NCBI GenBank assembly: GCA_016713035.1
Contig: JADJPW010000016.1
Span: forward strand, 62,001 to 126,000
Origin: Verrucomicrobiaceae bacterium
Lineage (GTDB): Bacteria; Verrucomicrobiota; Verrucomicrobiia; Verrucomicrobiales; Verrucomicrobiaceae
DNA: 64,000 bases
Reading direction: 5' to 3'
Shown: positions 19,407 to 28,273 of the stretch, in pieces
How the letters are laid out: every line of letters starts with the position of its first letter
How positions within the stretch are numbered: the first letter of the stretch is position 1
Position numbers and translations under genes: made by a program
The notes under the pieces: generated by a model
What the model was told of the DNA's origin: nothing
Seen by the model: only the letters and a program-made list of their open reading frames with translations
Databases searched by the model: none

Positions 19407-19754
19407 CTACGGCATCTCCGTCACCCACTCCGGGCTAGGCAGCGCAAACGGCCGGAATGTCTCCATCCGTGACTCGTGCTCGCTGTAAAACAGTGCACGA
19501 TTCAGGCCGAGGGAGCCGGCTTTGGGGGAGTCGATGAGGCTGGCGCTATCGTTGGCGCTCATTTGGAAGAGCACGCGCATGCCGAGCTCGCTCAGGGCTT
19601 TGCGGCTGAGGCAGCGCTGGATGTTGTTGAGCGTGTCGAGGCTGGTGATGAGATGGATACCTAGCGGTGGGCCTTCGTTGATGATTTCGTTGAGTTGGTT
19701 ACCGGGCTTCGGGCTGTCATCGCCGCCGAAGGAGAAATCCTCCTCTTAGCGCAG
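19407..19754 (-). pseudogene. orphan 3' end of a second FtsK/SpoIIIE (EccC-like) ATPase gene
   Basis: Bases 19416-19754 align without gaps to 20827-21165, the end of the full ATPase gene. The frame is open for about 112 codons after a TAA where homology breaks off, and ends with TAG at 19407. It still encodes EEDFSFGGDDSPKPGNQLNE and all residues to the end SPEWVTEMP. Nucleotide differences are many, but those I checked are almost all synonymous, so this tail came from a working paralog rather than a fresh duplication. It has no start and no ATP-binding motifs. Confidence 0.85.
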
Positions 19755-19986
19755 CATGGATGTCGTGCTACCCGTCAGAAACGAGAGCGCCCCCACCGCC
19801 GCCAATACCGCTGCAACAGTCTCCAGCGAAACCACCACCGAACTGCATCTTCAAGTCGTCGCCCGCCCTGACCGAATGGTGCCGAGCTGCTGCTGCGCCT
19901 ATAGTCCAGGAACTTCCTATGGTGCCCAAAATCGCCGCCAATCATTGCAAATGCGTGATCAGCCTTATGAAACTGACGGACTGGGG
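19755..19986. other. junction segment with no supported gene
   Basis: About 230 bp between the orphan ATPase tail and the membrane-protein gene. Two overlapping plus-strand frames exist but show no recognisable motif. It marks where homology to the full ATPase gene stops (19754) and is the likely rearrangement point. Confidence 0.5.
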
Positions 19987-20793
19987 TTAGTTGGACGACT
20001 GGGGTAAGGCTGGCTCAAGTGGTTGCATGGGAATGCGCAGCTCACTTTCGGTTTCCGCATTCAGAATGATGGGGTTCGCTTGATAGCCTTCAGATTTGAG
20101 CGTGACAGTGACTGGCTGAACGGCTACGCCGGAGAACTCAAGTTCCATGCCCTCTCCCCCACTTTGGGATGAGACACTCAGTTTGGGCATCCTAACCTTG
20201 CCATGCACCTCGGACTTAATTTGAGCGCTCTCAAAGGAGAGCGATTTAAGTCCTTCTCCGGTCTTAATGTTGTAGGGCGTGACCTTGGTGTGGATCGAGT
20301 AAACTTGGCTAAGAGTCTCCTCCGTCCACCATAGCAGTGTCTTTGTTGTAATGTGTAGGACTGCTGTCACGACTGCCACAGACCAGCAAAAAGACTTCAA
20401 TGGGGGATTCTCCGCTTTTGTGGCCTCAAACCATTCTCGATGCTGTTTGGTGATTAAGACGATAAAAACATACAAGCAGCATGCAGCTATAATGGACCAT
20501 TCGATCACGAAGAAATTCGAATCTGGATAAGGAAGAGCGAACGAAGTCAGAAAAAGCCAAAGGCCGCCTGCTCCGATAAAAAGTAATGCAATGCCTGAGA
20601 AAAAGAGTGCCAGTTTTCGTGAAATTGGGCGACCTATCAAAAGCCCGTAGCCAATTGGCATCGCCAAGAAGCCTAAATTGAGGTTCAACCCTCCTTTGCT
20701 CCACGAAACTAGCATCTCCGTCACAGAACCTACCGCTGCTGCAATCAACAGCGATCCTGCAATGCAAATGTGGCGTGGAGGAAATGAATTCAT
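19987..20793 (-). CDS. uncharacterised membrane protein in the T7SS-like locus
   Basis: A 268-aa protein with about five hydrophobic segments in residues 8-165 (for example IAGSLLIAAAVGSVTEML and LALFFSGIALLFIGAGG) and a C-terminal extracytoplasmic or cytoplasmic beta-rich part of about 100 residues. GC and codon use are visibly lower than in neighbours. It lies 28 bp downstream of the ATPase gene on the same strand, so it may be the last operon gene, and it is trapped between the full ATPase gene and the orphan tail. It could be a membrane partner of the secretion system or a passenger acquired by recombination. Confidence 0.6.
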   Translation of the reverse strand: MNSFPPRHICIAGSLLIAAAVGSVTEMLVSWSKGGLNLNLGFLAMPIGYGLLIGRPISRKLALFFSGIALLFIGAGGLWLFLTSFALPYPDSNFFVIEWSIIAACCLYVFIVLITKQHREWFEATKAENPPLKSFCWSVAVVTAVLHITTKTLLWWTEETLSQVYSIHTKVTPYNIKTGEGLKSLSFESAQIKSEVHGKVRMPKLSVSSQSGGEGMELEFSGVAVQPVTVTLKSEGYQANPIILNAETESELRIPMQPLEPALPQSSN

Positions 20794-20820
20794 TCTGATT
20801 GAATAGAGTCACCCAGATCA

Positions 20821-23800
20821 TCACACCTCAGTCACCCACTCCGGGCTAGGCAGCGCAAAAGGCCTGAATGTCTCCATCCGCGACTCGTGCTCGCTGTAAA
20901 AAAGCGCGCGATTCAGGCCGAGTGAGCCTGCTTTCGGTGAGTCGATCAAACTCGCGGAATCATTCGCGCTCATTTGGAAGAGCACACGCATGCCGAGCTC
21001 GCTCAGCGCTTTGCGGCTGAGGCAGCGCTGGATGTTGTTCAGCGTGTCGAGGCTGGTGATGAGATGGATGCCCAGCGGTGGACCTTCGTTGATGATCTCG
21101 TTGAGTTGGTTGCCGGGCTTCGGCGAATCGTCGCCGCCGAAAGAGAAATCTTCTTCGTAGCGCAGTTTGCGGAACTTTTGCAGGCCGTGGATGAGCAGGA
21201 AGATGGGCGCATCGCCTGCGCTGCCCTCATCACTGCGGCGTTTCATCTCAGCGTGTACTTCGCTGATGAAATCGGGGGCTTCGTGCCCCTGTGTGATCTT
21301 CGCGTGACTCCGTGCGGCGGCGGCTTCGAGGAAGTCGAAGTCCGGTGTCTCAGCGAGGGCACTGTGGATGAGATAAAAGGCAGGCGCTTTGTCGCGGGGA
21401 TGCTGCGCCGTCATTCCGATCATCGCTAGGCCCATGATCGCGGCGATGGCTTCATCGTTCTGTCCGACGAGGAGCAGATGGCGGCCACTCTGACGTGGGA
21501 AAAGAGCATCCGTGGGGCCTTTGATCGCATTCGGCAGGCCCAACCACACGCGTGGATCGGCAGGGGCCTTTGCGGGCGGATTTTCGAGTGCGGCGGCCAA
21601 CAGGACGTTGTCGCGGACATCGGCGGGCATGTTGCCTTCGAACACGATGGGGCGTTTTTTGCCGAATCCGCGTGTCTGGGCCAGTGCGGCCACTTTGGCG
21701 AGGTTTTCGTCGCGTTCTTCATCCGTGAGCCAGACGACTTGGAAAGGCGAATTGCCCTCCAAAGCACCCGCCGCGTCATTGTAGATGCCTTCACCGGGCC
21801 GTGAGAGCATGCGGGCTGCTGTGTTGCCCTCGTCCATAATGAGAGCGGCATCGGCCTCGTTGCACTGCAAAGCGATACGGATGACCATTTGACCCAAAGT
21901 CGTTCGGGCGAGCGTGTAGGCACCGCCGAGCGTTTGGGAGCCGAGGAAGACATGAATGCCGAACGCACGGCCCTGGCGCACGATGCGGTCGAGCAGCAGT
22001 GCGGCACCTTGAGCGACGGAGTCGTCCTCGACGAAGAATTCCTGGAATTCGTCGATGATGAGCATGCTGCGCGGCATCGGCTCCGTGCCGCCGGCTTTTT
22101 TGTAACCGGCCAAATCTTGAGCGCCGAGTTTGCGATACAGCTCGCCACGGCGTTTCAATTCTTCGTCGATGCGTTGCAGCACACTGAGGGCAAACTCGCG
22201 GTCGCTTTCGATGGCGATGACTTTGGCGTGCGGCAGCCGGGCATCGGCGTAGCACTTGAACTCGACGCCTTTTTTGAAGTCGATGAGGTAGAACTCGATC
22301 TCATCCGGGCTGCATGTGAGCGCCAGATTTGTGATGATGATGTGCAGCAGCGTCGATTTACCGGAACCGGTCTTACCGGCGAGCAAGGCATGCTGTTTGG
22401 TGCCTTTGCCGATGGCGAGCATTTGCAGCTTGGTGGCTCCGGTGCGGCCGATGGCGATGCGCAGCTCGTTGGTGGTGCTTTCACTCCACATCTCCTTCGG
22501 TGCGACGACGGAAAACGGCACCTGCACGCGGTTTGAGTCGATGCTGGCCTGCCCGATCTGATGCGCGAGGTCGGCGGCAATGTCGTCGCTGATGAAAGGA
22601 TCGAGCGTGAGCGTGGAGATGCCGCCAAAGCTGACGACGCCCTTTTCACGAACGATGCGCACGCAGTGCTTGCGCAGATCTTCCACCGTGAGGCCCTCTG
22701 GCAGCGCCTGGCGGCGATCCCAATGCGCGAGCACGAAAACCCCGCAGCGCGGCCCGCTGGCGAGGATGCTCTTCAGTCGCGACATGGCCGATTCGCTGAA
22801 TCCAGCGGGCAATCCGGCGATGACGAGGAAGTGGTATTTCTCCGCCACGCTGCCGGCTTGCTCATTGTACTCGGTGATGGTGGCGTATTCGTTGCGCAGG
22901 TACATCTGGATGACCTTTTCCACGTGCTCATTGAGCTCCTGGAGGCGCTCTTCGATGTGGTCACGCTGCGTCCAGATGCGGCGATTGATCAGCGCAGGCT
23001 CGTAATCAGCCAGATGCATCAATCCGGCGAAGTTTTGACCCAGGCCGACGGCGTCGATGATGGTGAAGTGCGCTTTCCCCGGAGGTGCGGTGCTGAGGAT
23101 GCGGAAGATGAGACTATTCATCACCTCCGGCACCCATTTGCCACCGTCATCATCGGTTTCGATGAGCAGGGAGCCCTCATGCGGGAAGGTGAGTGCCAGT
23201 GGCAAGGAAACGTGCTCGTGGCCATCGAGCGAGAGCGGCGTGTCCTTGGCGAAAACGGCGGTTTCATGGCTCAAATCGAGATTCAGGGTCGCGAATCGGC
23301 TGTGAGGCGGAAACGTGCTGCTCGGCGTGAAATCGCTGCTCCACGCAGCGGCGGGGAATGCAGCCGTTTCGTCGACCTGGGCGAGCAAGGACGGGATTTT
23401 CGCGTCCCATTCGGTTTCTAGGTCGATCCAGCGCTTTTTCGATGCGGCATCGTAGGCCGCGAGCCAGTCCTCATGCTTGGCGATGGCGGCATTCCGCGTC
23501 TCGGCAGCAGGCGCAGCCAGTTCAGCGAGGTGGGCGGCTTTTTGGGCCTCGACGTGTGAGGCACTGCGCTGCCGCAGGCGGTCATTGAGCGTCAGCATGC
23601 GCGGGAGCTGCGTAGCATTGCGATGCAGCATATCCGCTTTGTATTTCTGAGCGATCTCATCGGCACGATTCCACTCTGCGCTGACGATGGCGTCCTCGGC
23701 ATCATAGAGGGCCTGTGCCTCCGCGTTGGCGGCATCGGTGGCGGCATTGAGCTCGGCCACAGCGGTCTCGTAATCATGCACAGAGGCACTGAGCTGATGC

Positions 23801-24438
23801 AGATCGACGGGCGATTTGCTAAACATTTTCAACAAGCCGCCGCTCTGGGTGGCGAGCTTTGCCTCGTAGTCCGCAGCTTGGGCCTCGATGCTCTCGACAC
23901 GGGCTGGGATGTCGCTCAGAGCGATGGCGGAAGGGGTGACATCTCCCTGGCGTGTGAGTTTTCCGCCCGTGGCTTTTAACACGGCGAGTAGCCGGCCTTT
24001 GGCCGCAGTGAGCCGATCTGCGAGCGGCGCAGAGAAGACCTGTATCTGAGCGAGCGCTTTTTTCAGCGCAGACTGGGCATGGATGCGGCGCATCTGCTGC
24101 CGACCGAGCCAGCGCTCGCGCTCCTTTTGCATCAAAGAGGGCATGTCACGCTCGATGCGGTGCTGGTAGCGCTGAAAGGCCGTGTCGCGTGCCGCATGGC
24201 GTGCCAGCACGGTATCGAGATGCCCCTGCCACTGCGCAGCGGTCTCAGCAGCCTGCGCGGCAGCCTGGGCATCGAGGGATTCAGCCTGGTGGAGGTGATT
24301 CTGCTCGGCGGTATAGCGCCGGGCACGGACCTCACGGGCGATGGTCTCACTGCGCCGGGCGAAGTCGGCGGAGGTGTCTCGGAGCGTGGTATGAAGCTGG
24401 AGAATGCGCGAGGCGCGGAGGTCAGTTGGTTTGCTCAC
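20821..24438 (-). CDS. FtsK/SpoIIIE-type secretion ATPase (EccC-like)
   Basis: A 1205-aa ATPase. Residues 1 to about 330 are Ala/Gln/Arg-rich coiled coil, not a membrane anchor. A first, degenerate ATPase-like region follows around 400-600; the main FtsK/SpoIIIE domain has Walker A LLAGKTGSGKST near residues 683-695 and Walker B SMLIIDEFQEFF near 787-798; a third domain at about 985-1190 has LLLVGQNDEAIA in place of a P-loop. Several linked RecA-like domains with one intact site is the EccC/YukB layout of type VII secretion motors. GTG 24438 overlaps the 66-aa gene by 17 bp. No transmembrane segment is obvious, unlike EccC. Confidence 0.88.
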   Translation of the reverse strand: MSKPTDLRASRILQLHTTLRDTSADFARRSETIAREVRARRYTAEQNHLHQAESLDAQAAAQAAETAAQWQGHLDTVLARHAARDTAFQRYQHRIERDMPSLMQKERERWLGRQQMRRIHAQSALKKALAQIQVFSAPLADRLTAAKGRLLAVLKATGGKLTRQGDVTPSAIALSDIPARVESIEAQAADYEAKLATQSGGLLKMFSKSPVDLHQLSASVHDYETAVAELNAATDAANAEAQALYDAEDAIVSAEWNRADEIAQKYKADMLHRNATQLPRMLTLNDRLRQRSASHVEAQKAAHLAELAAPAAETRNAAIAKHEDWLAAYDAASKKRWIDLETEWDAKIPSLLAQVDETAAFPAAAWSSDFTPSSTFPPHSRFATLNLDLSHETAVFAKDTPLSLDGHEHVSLPLALTFPHEGSLLIETDDDGGKWVPEVMNSLIFRILSTAPPGKAHFTIIDAVGLGQNFAGLMHLADYEPALINRRIWTQRDHIEERLQELNEHVEKVIQMYLRNEYATITEYNEQAGSVAEKYHFLVIAGLPAGFSESAMSRLKSILASGPRCGVFVLAHWDRRQALPEGLTVEDLRKHCVRIVREKGVVSFGGISTLTLDPFISDDIAADLAHQIGQASIDSNRVQVPFSVVAPKEMWSESTTNELRIAIGRTGATKLQMLAIGKGTKQHALLAGKTGSGKSTLLHIIITNLALTCSPDEIEFYLIDFKKGVEFKCYADARLPHAKVIAIESDREFALSVLQRIDEELKRRGELYRKLGAQDLAGYKKAGGTEPMPRSMLIIDEFQEFFVEDDSVAQGAALLLDRIVRQGRAFGIHVFLGSQTLGGAYTLARTTLGQMVIRIALQCNEADAALIMDEGNTAARMLSRPGEGIYNDAAGALEGNSPFQVVWLTDEERDENLAKVAALAQTRGFGKKRPIVFEGNMPADVRDNVLLAAALENPPAKAPADPRVWLGLPNAIKGPTDALFPRQSGRHLLLVGQNDEAIAAIMGLAMIGMTAQHPRDKAPAFYLIHSALAETPDFDFLEAAAARSHAKITQGHEAPDFISEVHAEMKRRSDEGSAGDAPIFLLIHGLQKFRKLRYEEDFSFGGDDSPKPGNQLNEIINEGPPLGIHLITSLDTLNNIQRCLSRKALSELGMRVLFQMSANDSASLIDSPKAGSLGLNRALFYSEHESRMETFRPFALPSPEWVTEV

Positions 24439-24622
24439 AGTCTTTGCGGATCTTGCGGAGGAGGTTTTCGAGTTCGTTCATCATCGCACCGGCTTTGCTG
24501 ACAAGTCCAGGGAGAGGTTCGAGGTAGAGTTTTTCAAATTCGATGGCTTTGCCGTCACGCCAATGCGCCTTGGTAGCATGCCAGCGCTCGGAGAGCTCGC
24601 GAGTGGTCTGAGTGAGATTCAT
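24422..24622 (-). CDS. small helical protein of the T7SS-like operon
   Basis: A 66-aa helical protein. The stretch HWRDGKAIEFEKLYLEPL contains W-x-D followed by a spaced Phe, the position of the W-x-G turn in WXG100 proteins, and the C-terminal half is amphipathic. It may be a short WXG100-like partner or adaptor. Start ATG 24622 overlaps the preceding stop by 4 bp (ATGA), and its own end overlaps the ATPase start, so translation is coupled on both sides. Confidence 0.7.
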   Translation of the reverse strand: MNLTQTTRELSERWHATKAHWRDGKAIEFEKLYLEPLPGLVSKAGAMMNELENLLRKIRKDCEQTN

Positions 24623-25152
24623 GGTGGGGAGTCGGTGGCGGATTGTGGGTTATGCTCCACCATCGGGGCGGCAGAAGGTGCGTGGGCCTCGGAATAGGCG
24701 GTGAGGATTTTCAGGATTTCTGTGAGGAAGGAGACAGCGCGGGCGAGGTCGTTGTCGAGGTAGTCGCGAAGGCCGTCGAGCTTTCGGGAAAGTGGATCGA
24801 CACTGCGGTCGTAGTCGCGTGCCCAGTGCTTGGTGCGCTCCAGCTTCTGCTGCGCTTCTTCCAGGGCATAGCGACATTTGCGCACGGCCATTTGCTGCAC
24901 GGTGGGGCTTTCCACGAACTCGGACATGCGTGCGGACATGAGCTCGGCGTTCGCTTGATCGAGGCGCTTCTGCCGCGCCTTGATCTGCGCAGTCCAGTAC
25001 TGCGGCTGCTCGGTTTGTAGCCAGCCGCGCGTTTTTTTGACGGCATCCTGCGCCTGATCGAGCGACTGCCGCGCCTTCGCGATGAAGACGATCAGCGCCG
25101 AACGAAAGGCCTCGATGGCGTCGAGATTGGAGATGCGGGCTTGGTCGGCCAT
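24619..25152 (-). CDS. long coiled-coil protein of the T7SS-like operon
   Basis: A 177-aa, almost fully helical protein with heptad-like patterns (ARQSLDQAQDAVKKTRGW and ALEEAQQKLERTKHWARDYD) and a disordered tail of about 20 residues. There is no signal peptide. ATG 25152 is chosen because it sits 11 bp after the WXG100 gene stop; the longer frame to 25311 would overlap that gene. Its place between two small helical proteins and the ATPase suggests a substrate, chaperone or structural component, comparable to LXG/EspB-type helical proteins but without clear homology. Confidence 0.75.
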   Translation of the reverse strand: MADQARISNLDAIEAFRSALIVFIAKARQSLDQAQDAVKKTRGWLQTEQPQYWTAQIKARQKRLDQANAELMSARMSEFVESPTVQQMAVRKCRYALEEAQQKLERTKHWARDYDRSVDPLSRKLDGLRDYLDNDLARAVSFLTEILKILTAYSEAHAPSAAPMVEHNPQSATDSPP

Positions 25153-25163
25153 GGTTCGATGCC

Positions 25164-25436
25164 TCAGCGTTGATTGAGATAGTCCTCGATCCTCTGTGCT
25201 TTGCGCAGGAGGAAGGGGGTGTGCTGCTCGCTCATTTCCATGAATTTTTTGATCGTTTTCATGGTGGTGAGGAATTCGGCACCGAATTTTTCGTGCTCGG
25301 CGTCCTGCCAAGTCTCACCGAGGGCTGCGAAGCGGCTTTGCAGCGAGGAAGCACGCTGCTGCATGTCGGTATTGAAGCGTTTGAGCTCCGCCGCGAAACG
25401 ACGGACCTCTTCGGGGTTCATGATTGCCTGGGCCAT
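25164..25436 (-). CDS. WXG100-like protein (W-x-D variant)
   Basis: A 90-aa helix-turn-helix protein of the WXG100 size. The predicted turn carries TWQDAEHEKF near residues 42-51: Trp and the following Phe are spaced as in WXG100 proteins, but Gly of W-x-G is replaced by Asp, as seen in many distant members. The C-terminus has no YxxxD/E secretion motif in exact form; RIEDYLNQR is the nearest. It is the first gene of the four-gene minus-strand operon with the FtsK/SpoIIIE ATPase. Confidence 0.8.
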   Translation of the reverse strand: MAQAIMNPEEVRRFAAELKRFNTDMQQRASSLQSRFAALGETWQDAEHEKFGAEFLTTMKTIKKFMEMSEQHTPFLLRKAQRIEDYLNQR

Positions 25437-25528
25437 GCAGCATCCTAAATGATCTGGGAGCTACAGGGCAATTTTTTCTTGCTCCTTTTCTGGCGCAAAG
25501 GCTGGATTTCGTGCGTTCTCTTTGGTCC

Positions 25529-27598
25529 ATGAAACTGCTTTCTACGTCGATTTTCGCTCTTTTAGCCCTCCAGGCCGTCGCCGCGCCGGATGTGGTCATT
25601 TACGGCGGCACCTCTGGCGGAGTCACCGCTGCCATACAGACGGCGAGGATGGGCAAAACGGCCATTTTGATCGAACCGACGAAATTTCTCGGCGGCCTGA
25701 CCACAGGCGGTCTCGGAGCGACGGACATCGGCAACAAAAAGGCCATCGGTGGCATCTCGCGTGAGTTTTATGCCAATGTCTTCACCTACTACGCCGACGC
25801 CTCGAAGTGGAAGCAGCAGACCCGCGATCAATACTACGCCAAGCGTCCGCATGGCAACTCCAGCACCGAGACGACGATGTGGACCTTCGAACCACACGCG
25901 GCGACGGAGATTTACGACGCGATGCTGGCGAAGGTGAAGGACAAAGTCACCGTCGTGTTCGGTGAGCGGCTCGATTTGAAGAAGGGCGTGGTCAAAGAAG
26001 GCGCAAAGATCACGAAAATCATCATGGAGAGCGGCAAGGAGTTCGAGGCAGCCATGTTCATCGACGCCAGCTACGAGGGCGATCTCATGGCAAAGGCCGG
26101 AGTGAGCTACCATGTCGGGCGTGAGCCGAATTCGCAGTATGGCGAAACGATCAACGGCCTCCAGATGGCCGGAGCGAAGCATCATCAGTTCATCAAAAAC
26201 GTCGATCCGTATGTGAAACCGGGCGATCCGAGCAGCGGGCTACTGTGGGGCGTCACGCCGATGCCAGAGGGCAAGGATGGCGACGGCGACCACCGCATCC
26301 AGGCCTACAATTTCCGCATGTGCAACACGGACGACGATTCCAACCGCGTCCCTTTCCCCAAGCCGGAAAATTATGATGAAAAGCAGTTCGAGCTGCTGCT
26401 GCGCAACTGCGAGGCTGGTGATCCGCGCCACCCGTGGGCTCCCACGCCGATGCCGAACCGCAAAACGGACACGAATAACAACTTTGCCTTCAGCACCGAC
26501 ATGATCGGCATGAATTACGATTACCCGAACGGCGACTACGCGATCCGAGCGAAGATTTGGAAAGCCCACGAAGACTATCAAAAAGGCCTCCTGTGGACGC
26601 TCGCCAATCATCCGCGTGTTCCAGAGAAAATCCGCGCCTACTACTCGCAGTGGGGACTGGCGAAAGATGAGTTCACCGACAACGGCAACTGGCCTCGCCA
26701 GATGTATGTGCGTGAAGCCCGCCGCCTGATCGGCGGTTACGTCATGAGCGAGCAGAACTGCAAGCGTCGCGTCATCGTCGAAGACAGCGTCGGCATGGGT
26801 GCCTATAACATGGATAGCCACCACACGCAGCGCTACGTCACAGCGGAGGGCTTTGCCCGCAACGAAGGCGATATCCAGATCGGCGTGCGTCCGTATCCGA
26901 TCAGCTACCGCAGCATCACGCCGAAGGCCGAGCAATGCACGAACCTGCTCGTGCCCGTGTGCCTGAGCGCCAGCCACATCTCGTATGGCAGCATCCGCAT
27001 GGAGCCCGTCTTCATGGTCATGGGCCAAAGCGCCGCCACAGCCGCCGTCCTCGCCATCGAAAACGGCGTCGAGCTGCAAAAGCTCGACTACGCGAAGCTC
27101 AAAGAAAAGCTCCTCGCTGACGGTCAGATGCTCGATTTTGAGTCTCCGCCGATGCCCGAGCACGCAGCCATCACCAAGGAGCAACTCGGCGGCATCGTCG
27201 TCGATGACAGCGAGGCTGATCTGACCGGCTTCAGCTCTGAAGGCCACACCACGCCTGGTTTCGTCGGCCAAGGCTACCGCCATGACAGCGACAGCCTCAA
27301 AGGCGAGCAAAAGGCCCGCTTTACGCCCAATCTGCCCGCCGCAGGCCAATATCGCGTGGCCATCGCCTACACCGCACTCGGGAATCGGGCCGAAAACATC
27401 CCCGTCATCATCCACCACGCTGAGGGTGAGAAGACCGTGATCGTAAACCAGAAGGACAAGCCCACCGAGAAGCACAACCTGCTACCCCTCGGCACCTTCC
27501 ACTTCGAGTCCGGCAAAACCGGCTGGCTAGAAATCCGCAACGAAGGCACCACCGGTCATGTGATCATCGACGCGGCACAGTGGGTGCCGGTGAAGTGA
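25529..27598 (+). CDS. exported FAD-dependent oxidoreductase with C-terminal golvesin-like domain
   Basis: A 689-aa protein. Signal peptide MKLLSTSIFALLALQAVAA decides ATG 25529 over the longer frame. The FAD-binding motif VVIYGGTSGGVTAAIQTARMG follows, then FLGGLTTGGLGATD, typical of the FAD_oxidored family common in planctomycetes and verrucomicrobia. After about residue 560, a beta-sandwich of about 125 residues (VDDSEADLTGFSSEG to IDAAQWVPV) matches the golvesin C-terminal-like domain, thought to bind carbohydrate or aid surface attachment. Substrate not known; exported sugar or cell-surface oxidation is plausible. It stands alone, divergent from the T7SS-like operon. Confidence 0.85.
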   Translation: MKLLSTSIFALLALQAVAAPDVVIYGGTSGGVTAAIQTARMGKTAILIEPTKFLGGLTTGGLGATDIGNKKAIGGISREFYANVFTYYADASKWKQQTRDQYYAKRPHGNSSTETTMWTFEPHAATEIYDAMLAKVKDKVTVVFGERLDLKKGVVKEGAKITKIIMESGKEFEAAMFIDASYEGDLMAKAGVSYHVGREPNSQYGETINGLQMAGAKHHQFIKNVDPYVKPGDPSSGLLWGVTPMPEGKDGDGDHRIQAYNFRMCNTDDDSNRVPFPKPENYDEKQFELLLRNCEAGDPRHPWAPTPMPNRKTDTNNNFAFSTDMIGMNYDYPNGDYAIRAKIWKAHEDYQKGLLWTLANHPRVPEKIRAYYSQWGLAKDEFTDNGNWPRQMYVREARRLIGGYVMSEQNCKRRVIVEDSVGMGAYNMDSHHTQRYVTAEGFARNEGDIQIGVRPYPISYRSITPKAEQCTNLLVPVCLSASHISYGSIRMEPVFMVMGQSAATAAVLAIENGVELQKLDYAKLKEKLLADGQMLDFESPPMPEHAAITKEQLGGIVVDDSEADLTGFSSEGHTTPGFVGQGYRHDSDSLKGEQKARFTPNLPAAGQYRVAIAYTALGNRAENIPVIIHHAEGEKTVIVNQKDKPTEKHNLLPLGTFHFESGKTGWLEIRNEGTTGHVIIDAAQWVPVK

Positions 27599-27626
27599 TT
27601 CGATTGGCAGTGCTTTGACGGTGTCC

Positions 27627-28001
27627 TCAGGGCATTTTTTCGAATGGGTTGAACAGACGAAGCCCCGAGATGTGTTTGAAATCATCCGTGTTTCGGGTTC
27701 CGAGTTCAAGGTCATGAAGCAATGCTGTGGCGGCAATGAAGGCATCACCAAGAGTCATCTTCTTTTGCTGGCGCAGCTCGACGGCCTTGTCAGCCACAGT
27801 GTCGGTTATGGATAGCCGCGTGCCGGTGGCGAGAAATTCTTCCAGGTCCCTCTGATCTTCCGGCGTCAACTTGTGCCAGCCCAGGACCTCTATCCGCGTT
27901 GCTTGTGACACGGCAAATGGTTGAGATGTGATCTCCACCCGCAGCCACTCGTTGGCAGGCTGAACGGCGTAGATCACGAGATTGCTGTCCAGGAGTCTCA
28001 T
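27627..28001 (-). CDS. VapC-like PIN-domain toxin
   Basis: A 124-aa PIN domain. The acidic residues of the metal site are visible: Asp5 in RLLDSNLVIY, Glu in SQATRIEVLGW, Asp in TLGDAFIAATAL and Asp in GTRNTDDF. VapC toxins are Mg-dependent RNases that cut tRNA or rRNA. Its start overlaps the stop of the upstream gene by 4 bp, as in toxin-antitoxin pairs. Confidence 0.88.
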   Translation of the reverse strand: MRLLDSNLVIYAVQPANEWLRVEITSQPFAVSQATRIEVLGWHKLTPEDQRDLEEFLATGTRLSITDTVADKAVELRQQKKMTLGDAFIAATALLHDLELGTRNTDDFKHISGLRLFNPFEKMP

Positions 28002-28273
28002 GAATCACGTCCGGGAAGAGGGCGATCCGCCCGCTGTTCACGCTGCCAGGCTAGTGGATCAGAGATACCTGCGATACCACCTCGGGCAGCGATGCGACTG
28101 AGCGCAGCCATACCCTGTTCACGGCGTTTGTCGGCATCTTCCGCGCCTGAGTCTGGGGCTGTCTCGGGTTCCATATACTCGAGAAGTCCGATCAATAAAT
28201 ACTCCAACCGTTCCGCCCGCTGGGGGGGCAGTTGGCTTAGGCGTCGGTCGATACGTTCAGCGATGGCACTCAT
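27998..28273 (-). CDS. probable antitoxin partner of the VapC-like toxin
   Basis: A 91-aa, highly charged, mostly helical protein (MSAIAERIDRRLSQLPPQRA), ATG 28273, directly upstream of and overlapping the PIN toxin gene. No AbrB, RHH or Phd motif is clear, so the assignment rests on position, size and overlap. The longer frame to 28411 is not needed. Its promoter would lie in the 409-bp gap up to the sigma-factor gene. Confidence 0.65.
   Translation of the reverse strand: MSAIAERIDRRLSQLPPQRAERLEYLLIGLLEYMEPETAPDSGAEDADKRREQGMAALSRIAARGGIAGISDPLAWQREQRADRPLPGRDS

Noticed and set aside
19756..20007. Plus-strand frames in the junction next to the orphan ATPase tail
   Set aside because: Two overlapping frames in different phases, no recognisable content, and they run into the minus-strand membrane-protein gene.
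26240..27475. A 411-codon minus-strand frame opposite the FAD oxidoreductase gene
   Set aside because: No motif, and the plus-strand gene has a signal peptide and FAD motif.
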